Shown: piece after piece, positions 1 through 5,957 of the stretch | Numbering within the stretch: the stretch's first letter is position 1 | How the letters are laid out: the number at the start of each line of letters is the position of its first letter | Assembly: GCA_963631655.1 (NCBI GenBank) | Contig: CAVGRR010000075.1 | Coordinates: 1-7,240, forward strand | From: Methanomethylophilus sp963631655 | GTDB taxonomy: Archaea; Thermoplasmatota; Thermoplasmata; Methanomassiliicoccales; Methanomethylophilaceae | Reading direction: 5' to 3' | DNA: 7,240 nt | Made by a program: the position numbers and the translations under genes | Notes under the pieces: model-generated | What the model saw: only the letters and a program-made list of their open reading frames with translations | Told to the model about the DNA's origin: nothing | The model's database searches: none

Positions 1-23
1 GTGAAAACCCCTATCTATATGTC

Positions 24-32
24 GTTTATAAG
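24..32 (-). promoter_or_regulatory. Possible TATA box of a leftward gene beyond the window
   Basis: Read on the minus strand, this site is CTTATAAAC preceded directly by the purine-rich stretch CCAAAAGG. That arrangement resembles an archaeal BRE followed by a TATA box. A start site about 25 nt downstream would fall at or just past the left edge of the window, so any gene it drives is out of sight. The box is nearly palindromic and could also act rightward, but no convincing rightward gene begins near position 52. Read by eye only. Confidence 0.35.
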
Positions 33-119
33 CCTTTTGGCCAATCTGGATTGTATGGACATACTTTCATTCGGTCACCCAGACATTGCGACGCAGGGCA
101 GGAATCGATATCCGGCACA

Positions 120-132
120 AAAATACATAAAT
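120..132 (+). promoter_or_regulatory. TATA-like promoter element of the 154-1005 gene
   Basis: The A/T-rich stretch AAAATACATAAAT sits in otherwise mixed sequence. Its centre is about 27 nt upstream of the ATG at 154. That is the usual distance from an archaeal TATA box to the transcription start, so the mRNA probably starts at or within a few bases of the ATG and is leaderless. No Shine-Dalgarno-like sequence lies before the ATG, which fits. Confidence 0.55.
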
Positions 133-153
133 TCCCTTCCGCGATGACAAATT

Positions 154-1005
154 ATGGAAACCAAAGTAATGGCTGTTCTGGCCTGCGTCATCGTTGTCGT
201 GGCCGCAGGAGGATGCGCAGCATATTTCCTGCTGAATGGCGAGGATTCACACGATTCCGACTATACCCTCCTTGATTCCAATGATAAGATCAAGGAAAAT
301 CTGACCATAAAAGGGAGCGCCCAAACCGATAGGATGACAATGTCCGATACGTTTGTCGTGGATTCCGTTTCCGACGGGAAAGTGAAATACCATATCGATT
401 CCGAAATGACCGCAAGCGACTACACCGAACTGAACGGATTTCTGCCGACAGCATTTGATTTCAACTACACTGACCAATCAGCTGTTCCCGACGGCGTAAA
501 GGTCGATGACAGTACCGAAAACAGATACAATATCTCCGGAACCTCGACCTCGGCCGACACCGACACTGAAACGGAATACGATCTGACCATCGAATACGAC
601 GGAACCTCAGTACTGTCGGTCAACGGAGATCTGACCTACAAGTTCAAAGATGTCTCCAAGGAAACGGTCTACATCTACACTTACAGCACAGTGGATTCGA
701 AACTCAAGGGCACTCAGACACTGAAAGAGCACATGAACAAAGAGTGCAACGTGTCCGAGTTCTATTCCACTGTCTTCGATACATACAATCCTGAGAAATA
801 CGGAGACAAGGCTGTAAAGACCCAGGAGAAGTTCGGAAATGTGACCGCAGACGTCTACACCGTGAACGGGTCCGTGGACGGAACCGTCGGTTCCACCGAA
901 TATGAAGACTACAAGGTGTACGTCTACAACGGTTACATCCTGAAAGAGACCGGAACCGTGAACGGATACAAGACCGAATCCTCCTTCGAGATCTACATCG
1001 CCTGA
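154..1005 (+). CDS. Membrane-anchored extracytoplasmic protein of unknown function
   Basis: I do not recognise this 283-aa protein. Residues about 5-27 form a single hydrophobic segment (starting VMAVLACVIVVVAAGG). The rest is strongly acidic, rich in Asp, Thr, Ser and Tyr, and has no second membrane segment. It therefore looks like a protein tethered by its N-terminus with a soluble domain of about 250 residues outside the cell. Many short alternating polar/hydrophobic stretches (for example VYIYTYSTV near 172-180 and YKVYVYNGY near 253-261) suggest a beta-rich fold. A Cys at 21 follows AGG, but it lies inside the hydrophobic run and is not a good lipobox, so a lipoprotein is possible but less likely. 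The ATG at 154 is preferred over the in-frame ATG at 169 because the TATA-like box fits a leaderless start at 154. The gene is monocistronic, bounded by its own promoter and by a terminator at 1017-1043. Stop codon TGA. Confidence 0.85.
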   Translation: METKVMAVLACVIVVVAAGGCAAYFLLNGEDSHDSDYTLLDSNDKIKENLTIKGSAQTDRMTMSDTFVVDSVSDGKVKYHIDSEMTASDYTELNGFLPTAFDFNYTDQSAVPDGVKVDDSTENRYNISGTSTSADTDTETEYDLTIEYDGTSVLSVNGDLTYKFKDVSKETVYIYTYSTVDSKLKGTQTLKEHMNKECNVSEFYSTVFDTYNPEKYGDKAVKTQEKFGNVTADVYTVNGSVDGTVGSTEYEDYKVYVYNGYILKETGTVNGYKTESSFEIYIA

Positions 1006-1016
1006 AACCTTTTACC

Positions 1017-1043
1017 GGGGGGTGTCCCCCCTTCGGGTTTTTT
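1017..1043 (+). terminator. Hairpin plus T-tract terminator after the 154-1005 gene
   Basis: GGGGGG at 1017-1022 can pair with CCCCCC at 1026-1031 across a 3-nt loop. An alternative small hairpin, CCC-TTCG-GG, lies directly downstream, followed by six T at 1038-1043. It begins 11 nt after the TGA stop. It separates this gene from the RNase P RNA gene. Confidence 0.7.
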
Positions 1044-1075
1044 CACATACGATTACCGAGATCCGCAATCTCCGA

Positions 1076-1089
1076 CGAAATATCTAAAA
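1076..1089 (+). promoter_or_regulatory. TATA-like promoter element of the RNase P RNA gene
   Basis: The stretch CGAAATATCTAAAA contains an A/T-rich box (TATCTAAA at 1081-1088) preceded by purines that could serve as a BRE. The box lies about 26 nt upstream of 1110, the 5' end predicted independently from the P1 helix. The match between promoter spacing and RNA folding supports both calls. Confidence 0.6.
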
Positions 1090-1109
1090 CACCCATGGGA
1101 ATGACCTCC

Positions 1110-1416
1110 TGTCAATAGAGAGAGGACGGCTGACGGTAGGGTCTTCGGACCCGGCTGAGGAAGTTCCCTCCTCCACGGGTAAAGATGAACTGAGAAATTC
1201 AGTAAGGCGAGAGCCTTGGCAAGGGCCCAGAAACGACACAGTTCCGGTAAACAGGATGACCTGCGTTGGCAGCGACGTTCCCGGAGATCTGGTGAAACGG
1301 CGACTCCTCATCGGAGCAAGCTCATACAGCCGGGATGAGATACCTGCGACCGGCGGGTAGAGTGCGAAGTTGAATGCTGTCTGAAACAGAAGGGGGGCTA
1401 CTACTCTCAATTGACA
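1110..1416 (+). ncRNA. rnpB: RNase P RNA, archaeal type A
   Basis: This is the catalytic RNA of RNase P, which removes 5' leaders from pre-tRNAs; in archaea it works with several protein subunits. The ends are set by helix P1: 1110-1122 pairs with 1404-1416 with one mismatch. P2 pairs GGACGGC (1124-1130) with GCUGUCU (1376-1382), using G-U pairs. P3 is GGGUC-UUCG-GACCC (1139-1152). Conserved region I is GAGGAAGUUCCCUCC (1157-1171); region V is ACAGAAGGGGGGCUAC (1386-1401). They form P4 with the expected bulged U. A small hairpin lies at 1189-1203, the motif CAAGGGCCCAGAAACGAC at 1220-1237, GGUGAAACGG at 1291-1300 and GGAGCAAG at 1313-1320. P15 is GCCGG/CCGGC (1329-1333/1350-1354). P13/P14 and P18 are absent, as in archaea. 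At about 307 nt it is of normal length for the archaeal class. One oddity is the P15 loop (see findings). No protein gene fits here; the minus-strand open frame is a shadow. Confidence 0.96.
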
Positions 1417-1427
1417 CTTCTTCACAT

Positions 1428-1440
1428 ACCTATTTTATTG
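1428..1440 (+). promoter_or_regulatory. TATA-like element of the HAD-hydantoinase unit, also a T-rich site after rnpB
   Basis: The T-rich stretch TATTTTATT (1431-1439) is centred about 25 nt before the ATG at 1460, so the transcript would be leaderless. It also lies only about 15 nt after the 3' end of the RNase P RNA. The same bases may help end rnpB transcription, since archaeal polymerase terminates at T-rich tracts. Assignment is by spacing only. Confidence 0.5.
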
Positions 1441-1459
1441 GAATCGCATATCGGCGGGT

Positions 1460-2134
1460 ATGACCCTCGATGCCAAGATCAAAGCCGTCGGATTCGACAT
1501 GGACGGCACTGTCATGAACACCAAAGTCGACTATGTCAAACTCGCATGCGTCGTCAGGGACGAGTTCGTGGAACAGGGTGTGCCGCAGGAGGCCATCGAT
1601 CTTGACACGAAGGACAACTCCATGGTCCACGGCCTGAAATGGCTCAAGGAGAACAAACCCGAGGCGTTGAAAACTTTCGATAAAAAGATCGGGGACAGGG
1701 CCACGGCGGTGGAGCTGGAACATTCGGATATCGCCAAACCGTATCCCGGTGCGAGAGAAATCATCGAAAAGATCCGTTCCATGGGATACAAGACGGCCAT
1801 CCTCACCCGCGGAGGCCGCGAATACGCCACCAAGATCCTCACCGCATCGGGGATGATCGATCTCTTCGACGCACTGGTCGCGAGGGATGACTACGCATAC
1901 GGCGACGCCAAGCCTAACAGGAAGGCGATGGAACACATGTGCGAGAAGATCGGAGTGAAATGCGACGAAGTCCTTTATGTAGGAGACGGCACCGCCGATT
2001 ATCTCGTCACCGTGAACTCCGGTTCGCAGTTCCTAGGTGTGGAAACGCACATGACCCGCTCGGAGTGGGAGAAACTCGGAGGGTCAGCAATAGTCACCGT
2101 CCCCACCGTGGCGGACCTCGACCGTTTCCTCTGA
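1460..2134 (+). CDS. HAD-superfamily hydrolase, phosphoglycolate phosphatase-like
   Basis: The 224-aa product carries all four HAD motifs. Motif I is GFDMDGT at residues 11-17, with nucleophile D13 and acid/base D15. Motif II is the Thr in ILTRGG (T116), motif III is the Lys in AKPN (K151), and motif IV is VGDGTADYL (174-182, D176 and D180). Between motif I and the core return at about residue 98 lies a helical C1-type cap, so it belongs to subfamily I, like phosphoglycolate phosphatases and related small-molecule phosphatases. HADs of this type hydrolyse phosphomonoesters with Mg2+ through an aspartyl-phosphate; the substrate cannot be read from sequence. It is cytoplasmic, with no signal peptide. 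The ATG at 1460 is chosen from the leaderless promoter spacing and the position of motif I. The next gene starts 4 nt after its TGA stop, so the two are almost certainly co-transcribed. Length is normal for the family and no motif is damaged. Confidence 0.93.
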   Translation: MTLDAKIKAVGFDMDGTVMNTKVDYVKLACVVRDEFVEQGVPQEAIDLDTKDNSMVHGLKWLKENKPEALKTFDKKIGDRATAVELEHSDIAKPYPGAREIIEKIRSMGYKTAILTRGGREYATKILTASGMIDLFDALVARDDYAYGDAKPNRKAMEHMCEKIGVKCDEVLYVGDGTADYLVTVNSGSQFLGVETHMTRSEWEKLGGSAIVTVPTVADLDRFL

Positions 2135-2138
2135 TACC

Positions 2139-4124
2139 ATGACGACATGCGGCCTCGGCATAGACACGGGCGGAACATACACCGACACCGTGATCGTGGA
2201 CCTTGACACCAACGAGGTCATATGCGGGAACAAGGCCCTTACCACCAGGCACGACCTCTCCGAAGGTATCGAGAATTCGCTTCTGGGTCTTGATAGGGAA
2301 CTGTTCGGAAAGATATCCCTGATATCATTGTCATCCACCTTGGCGACCAACTCCGTGGTGGAGAACAAGGGCTGCCGTGTGGGACTGATCTGCATCGGAA
2401 AGAGCTATCTCAGGAGTTCCGACCCCGATTGTTATTATGAAGTGGACGGAAAGTTCAACATGGACGGTCAGGAGGTCGAGGAACTCGATATCCATGCCGC
2501 CATGGATGCCCTGAATGCCATGAAAGGGAGGATCGATGCACTTGCCATCTCAGGTTATGTGAGCGTCCGCAACCCCGCCCACGAGAACCGCGTGGCGAAG
2601 ATGGCCGACAAGATCCTCGGGGCCCCCATCGTCCGCGGACATGAGCTCACTTCCAGACTGGGGTTCGAACAGCGCACCACCACCGCGGTGATGAACGCCC
2701 GTCTGATACCCACGATCACCGAACTTCTCGCTTCGGTCAAATCGGTTTTAGGCAAGCTGGGTCTTGATGCCCCGCTCATGGTCGTCAAGGGCGACGGTGC
2801 CATCATGAAAGATGACGTGGCAATGGTCAGACCGGTGGAGACCATCCTCTCCGGACCCGCCTCGAGCCTCACCGGGGCCAAGGCCCTCACAGGCATCGAC
2901 GATGCCATGATGATCGACATCGGAGGTACCACCTCGGACATCGGGGTGCTGAAGAACGGGTTCCCCCGGGTGGAACCCGAAGGTGCCAACATCGGAGGCA
3001 AGAGGACCAGGGTCATCGCGGCGGACATCGCCACCTTCGGCATCGGAGGCGACAGCCGTATCCTCGTCAACGGAAGGAAGATTTTACTTTCTTCAGTGCG
3101 TGAGATCCCCCTCTGCATCGCCTCGGAGAAATGGCCTGTGATCAAGGAGACCCTGAGGCACCTAGAATCTCAAACAGACGACCGTTCGGAGGAGGAAAGG
3201 AACATCGAGGACATCCTCCAGGAGACCGAATTCTTCACGCTGGCACATTCGCATGACGGCACCGATCTCTCCGATCTCGACCGGGAATTCCTCAGGCTTC
3301 TGAAGGAACATCCTATGCGCCTCACCGATGCCGGTGCCGTGCTTGATGTCCCGCCCCATTCCATCAACATATCCCTTCTGGAAAGCAGAGGATATATCAC
3401 GAGGATCGGTGTCACACCCACCGACCTCCTGCACGCCGACGGGACCTATGTCAGATATGATGCGGAGGCATCATCGATGGCCATAGGCTATCTCGCACGG
3501 AAATGCGGTTTTGAGGCACAGAAGTTCATAGACGTGACCAAGGACATGATCGTCCGGAAGATCGCCTCCTGCGCCATAGAAAAGCTGTTCCACGACGAAT
3601 CCGGAAACGACCAGCTGAGCATGTCCCAGAAGGAGATTATCGAGAAGACCGTCTATCATCCCCCGGAGGACTACGACCTCGAGTTCAGACTGAAATACCC
3701 CATCATCGGGATCGGGGCGCCTGTGGGTTCCTGGCTGCCGAAAGTGGCCGAACTGCTCCACACCGAACTCATCATACCTGAAAGGTCCGAGATCGGAAAC
3801 GCCATCGGTGCCATCACGGGATCGGTGTCCGAGACGGTAATCGTAACCATCAGGGCGGCCCGTCCGGAATTCGAGGAGGAACCCGAATGCGACGTTTTCA
3901 CCGGTTCGGAGATCAAGACGTTCTACCGTCCTCAGGAGGCCCTCGAATACGCCAAGAGAGAAGCTGAGAAAATGGTGCTCAGCGCATGTGCCAGATCCGG
4001 TTCCAAGAACCCTGTCATCGACTGCTCGGTCGAAGAGAGCTACGTAGAGGTATCCTCCGAAAAGAAGTTCTTCCGCGGTGCGACAGTGACCGTCAGGGCC
4101 ACCGGCAAACCCGATCTGAAATGA
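2139..4124 (+). CDS. Hydantoinase/oxoprolinase subunit A-like ATPase (HyuA family)
   Basis: This 661-aa protein is of the hydantoinase A/oxoprolinase family, actin-like (ASKHA-fold) enzymes that use ATP to open cyclic amides or drive carboxylation. The N-terminal domain begins GIDTGGTYTDT (7-17), the first phosphate-binding loop, with the family motif SSTLATNSVVENKG at 65-78. The main domain has VVKGDG (215-220), ETILSGPASS (234-243), the second phosphate loop MIDIGGTTSD (258-267) and GIGGDS (301-306). Residues about 382-432 look like a helix-turn-helix insert ending in GVTPTDLLH, which related anaerobe proteins also carry. The C-terminal part has GIGAPVGSWLPKVAELL (523-539) and a Gly-rich NAIGAITG (554-561). 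No signal peptide or membrane segment. Length is slightly below the roughly 680-720 aa typical of HyuA. It follows the HAD gene by 4 nt, has no Shine-Dalgarno sequence and is probably translated by coupling. No subunit B gene is adjacent. The substrate is unknown. Confidence 0.92.
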   Translation: MTTCGLGIDTGGTYTDTVIVDLDTNEVICGNKALTTRHDLSEGIENSLLGLDRELFGKISLISLSSTLATNSVVENKGCRVGLICIGKSYLRSSDPDCYYEVDGKFNMDGQEVEELDIHAAMDALNAMKGRIDALAISGYVSVRNPAHENRVAKMADKILGAPIVRGHELTSRLGFEQRTTTAVMNARLIPTITELLASVKSVLGKLGLDAPLMVVKGDGAIMKDDVAMVRPVETILSGPASSLTGAKALTGIDDAMMIDIGGTTSDIGVLKNGFPRVEPEGANIGGKRTRVIAADIATFGIGGDSRILVNGRKILLSSVREIPLCIASEKWPVIKETLRHLESQTDDRSEEERNIEDILQETEFFTLAHSHDGTDLSDLDREFLRLLKEHPMRLTDAGAVLDVPPHSINISLLESRGYITRIGVTPTDLLHADGTYVRYDAEASSMAIGYLARKCGFEAQKFIDVTKDMIVRKIASCAIEKLFHDESGNDQLSMSQKEIIEKTVYHPPEDYDLEFRLKYPIIGIGAPVGSWLPKVAELLHTELIIPERSEIGNAIGAITGSVSETVIVTIRAARPEFEEEPECDVFTGSEIKTFYRPQEALEYAKREAEKMVLSACARSGSKNPVIDCSVEESYVEVSSEKKFFRGATVTVRATGKPDLK

Positions 4125-4164
4125 ACAGTATCCCTGTTCGGTTCTTCTGCAGAATTGATATCAT

Positions 4165-4192
4165 AAAAACCCCGCCGGGATCACCGGCAGGG
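4165..4192 (-). terminator. Hairpin terminator for the minus-strand surface-protein genes
   Basis: On the minus strand, CCCTGCCGG pairs with CCGGCGGGG around a 5-nt loop with one mismatch, followed by five T (complement of 4165-4169). It lies about 40 nt beyond the TGA of the 4231-5943 gene. The same stem exists on the plus strand, after the hydantoinase stop, but without a T-tract there. Confidence 0.7.
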
Positions 4193-4205
4193 AAGAAGTT
4201 TAGGT

Positions 4206-4229
4206 CCCCTTTCGGGGGTTTGGGGTTTT
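4206..4229 (+). terminator. Weak hairpin and T-tracts for the plus-strand hydantoinase unit
   Basis: CCCC (4206-4209) can pair with GGGG (4214-4217) across a TTTC loop, and two short T runs follow (4219-4221 and 4226-4229). It sits about 80 nt after the hydantoinase stop and directly against the end of the convergent gene. It is weaker than the minus-strand hairpin, but T-runs can suffice in archaea. Confidence 0.45.
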
Positions 4230-4230
4230 A

Positions 4231-5943
4231 TCACTCGCGCTTGATGTACGCTCTGCCGATGGAACAGGCGAGGATGACAACGATTATGGCCAGTATCGCA
4301 CCGAGGATGAGCACGCTCGACAAGGAGTCGTCCGAAGCACCGTCTCCTGACGTTTCGACCGATGTAGTAACTGCATACACGGACAGGTGATCGGTGGTGA
4401 ACACCATCGCACCTGACTTCGCGTCGTAGGTTGCATTCATATCGGTCGCCTTACCGTCATCCGACAGGTGGTACACCTTCAGCTTGGAAGAATCCTGGCC
4501 TGCGGAAAGGGCATACGGGATCGATATGGTTATCGGCGAATCGAAGGAGGCGAGCTTCTTCTCTCCGAGCAACATGGATACATCCACCACGACAGCATCG
4601 TCGGGAAGAACGAATCCCGAGGGCACTTCGACAGGTTCTACGACAACTTTGAGATCATCTCCTGCCTGAAGGCCCGTAACGGAGTTCACGGTCACACTTC
4701 CCTTGGAAAGTTTCACAGTGACTTTGGATCCGAGATCGAGAATTGTCTTCACGGAATCAGCGGGAACGGATACGGAATCTCCGTTTCCGGAGATCGTGAC
4801 ATCCTGTTCAAGACCTTCTTCTCTGTACTCTTCTACGGATTCAATCGCTTTGTCGATATCCTCTTTGGCGACCTGTCCGTCGGTACTCGGTACAGTACAG
4901 TCGGGAGGATTCACTGTCACGGTACATTCTGCTTTGAATCCTCCATCGTTGGATGTGGCGGTGATCTTGACGATCCCTGCCTTCAGTGCGGTGATTTCAC
5001 CGTTAACAACCGAAACAACCGTACTGTCGGCCGACGACCAGGACACTGTACGGTCGTTCGCATTCGTGGGGAAGACCGTGGCTGTAAGTGTCGCTTCATC
5101 TCCGATCTTAAGCGTAAGCTCGGAATCGGAGATCGTGATACCTGTCGCAGGCACCAGGGAAGATTCAAAGACAGCCTTCACGGTAACATCCTTCGCAGGC
5201 ATGGTGAAAGAATTGTCTGTGACCGTTACGTCAGAACTCTCCCAGGCCTTGAAGATGTATCCCTGTGCGGGTACCGCCGAGAGGGTCACTTTCGTACCCT
5301 CTTCGGCAGACGAGACCGAAGCCGATGCGGTACCGTTACCGTCGGTGGTGACGGTAACGGAGTATGTCGGGATCTTCTCGAACACAGCGTTGACGGTGAT
5401 GTCCTTCGCAGGCATGGTGAAGGAATTGTTCGTGACTATCACGTCGGAACAGCTCCATTCCTTCAGCCTGTATCCCTGATCGGGGGTCGCTGTCAGGATC
5501 ACCGTGGATCCCGACAGAGTTTCTGCCTGGCTCGCGGATGCACTGCCGCCGGCACCTGCGGTCACATTGACCGTGTAGTAGGTACCGACAGTCAGAGTGC
5601 AGGTCGCTATCTGTTTCCCTGCCGCTGTCACCAGAACGGGATACGAACCGCTCTTCAGAGGGCTCTCCATACCGACCCTGACACTAGTGCCAGATACACG
5701 CGGATTAACAGTGTCGTTTCCGCCTATCTTCACATCCACCGTGCTTACGCCCGGTGCCACTGTCAGGGTTATATCAGCCACCCCTTCTCCGGTCTCCGCC
5801 ACATGATATTCAACAGACATCGAATCACTGGAACCGTATCCTTTCGACGAAGCACCCATGGCCGTATCCGAAGATACGGCCAACAGTGCAGATGCCAGCA
5901 GGACGGTTACAAGGACAATGGCCGATGTCTTTCCGAATTTCAT
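4231..5943 (-). CDS. Secreted surface protein with InlB-type repeats, BIG2 domain and C-terminal membrane anchor
   Basis: The 570-aa product starts MKFGKTSAIVLVTVLLASA, a clear signal peptide ending near residue 30 (TAMGA). After about 90 residues of beta-rich sequence come two divergent InlB/Listeria-Bacteroides-type repeats (about 122-190 and 193-261), each ending FTMPAKD(I/V)TV(N/K)AVFE. A BIG2 immunoglobulin-like domain follows (about 264-344, VPATGITISDSELTLKIGD), then about 190 residues I do not recognise. A transmembrane helix at about 542-562 (SSVLILGAILAIIVVILAC) is followed by a short basic tail ending YIKRE. This makes it a cell-surface protein, probably for adhesion or envelope structure. 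The start at 5943 is preferred to the in-frame ATG at 5961 because a strong GGAGGAG lies 5 nt before it and because the signal peptide then starts normally. The upstream ATG overlaps the preceding stop as ATGA. It is co-transcribed with the upstream repeat-protein gene. Stop codon TGA. Confidence 0.9.
   Translation of the reverse strand: MKFGKTSAIVLVTVLLASALLAVSSDTAMGASSKGYGSSDSMSVEYHVAETGEGVADITLTVAPGVSTVDVKIGGNDTVNPRVSGTSVRVGMESPLKSGSYPVLVTAAGKQIATCTLTVGTYYTVNVTAGAGGSASASQAETLSGSTVILTATPDQGYRLKEWSCSDVIVTNNSFTMPAKDITVNAVFEKIPTYSVTVTTDGNGTASASVSSAEEGTKVTLSAVPAQGYIFKAWESSDVTVTDNSFTMPAKDVTVKAVFESSLVPATGITISDSELTLKIGDEATLTATVFPTNANDRTVSWSSADSTVVSVVNGEITALKAGIVKITATSNDGGFKAECTVTVNPPDCTVPSTDGQVAKEDIDKAIESVEEYREEGLEQDVTISGNGDSVSVPADSVKTILDLGSKVTVKLSKGSVTVNSVTGLQAGDDLKVVVEPVEVPSGFVLPDDAVVVDVSMLLGEKKLASFDSPITISIPYALSAGQDSSKLKVYHLSDDGKATDMNATYDAKSGAMVFTTDHLSVYAVTTSVETSGDGASDDSLSSVLILGAILAIIVVILACSIGRAYIKRE
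4912..5154 (-). other. BIG2-like immunoglobulin domain
   Basis: Residues about 264-344 of the anchored surface protein show the BIG2 pattern: an opening ATGITISDSELTLKIGD, a central TVSWSSADSTVVSV and a closing GEITALKAGIVKITATS. BIG2 domains are found in adhesins and other surface proteins of bacteria and archaea. Confidence 0.85.
5161..5580 (-). repeat. Two tandem divergent InlB-type repeat units (71-codon period)
   Basis: Two units in the anchored surface protein (5580-5374 and 5367-5161) repeat with a period of 71 codons (213 bp). At DNA level the plus-strand 20-mer TCCTTCGCAGGCATGGTGAA is identical at 5189-5208 and 5402-5421, while the rest has diverged. The shared protein pattern is YxVxVT..GxGxASAS, then G(Y)xxKxW, then SFTMPAKD and AVFE. 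Confidence 0.85.
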
Positions 5944-5948
5944 AGGAT

Positions 5949-5955
5949 CTCCTCC
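5949..5955 (-). promoter_or_regulatory. Strong Shine-Dalgarno sequence deciding the start at 5943
   Basis: GGAGGAG on the minus strand ends 5 nt before the ATG at 5943-5941. It lies inside the short extension that an upstream ATG at 5961 would add, which argues that translation begins at 5943. It contrasts with the leaderless-looking or SD-less starts of the plus-strand genes. Confidence 0.75.
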
Positions 5956-5957
5956 GA

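Noticed and set aside
1..147. Frame open from the left edge to a TGA at 145, possibly the 3' end of an upstream gene
   Set aside because: Only 48 codons with no recognisable motif, and it crosses TATA-like elements. It cannot be told from chance without sequence to the left.
205..216. Possible lipobox (AGGC at residues 18-21) in the 283-aa protein
   Set aside because: The Cys is inside a hydrophobic run that continues into AAYFLL, and the -3 position is Ala, so a membrane anchor fits better than a lipoprotein signal.
51..275. 74-aa plus-strand frame starting at TTG
   Set aside because: It overlaps the start of the 283-aa gene in another frame, is Arg-rich at the end and shows no domain.
1342..1358. 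Alternative 6-bp hairpin ACCUGC/GCGGGU in the RNase P RNA
   Set aside because: It excludes the GCCGG/CCGGC P15 helix, which better matches the family layout (P15 followed by GGGUAG).
1084..1425. 113-aa minus-strand open frame
   Set aside because: It lies over the RNase P RNA gene, which explains the sequence conservation and structure.
1430..1936. 168-aa minus-strand open frame opposite the HAD gene
   Set aside because: The plus-strand frame carries all four HAD motifs; this is its antisense shadow.
2555..3145. 196-aa minus-strand open frame within the hydantoinase gene
   Set aside because: Low-complexity Ser/Pro/Met/Thr-rich product, fully opposite conserved ATPase motifs; a shadow.
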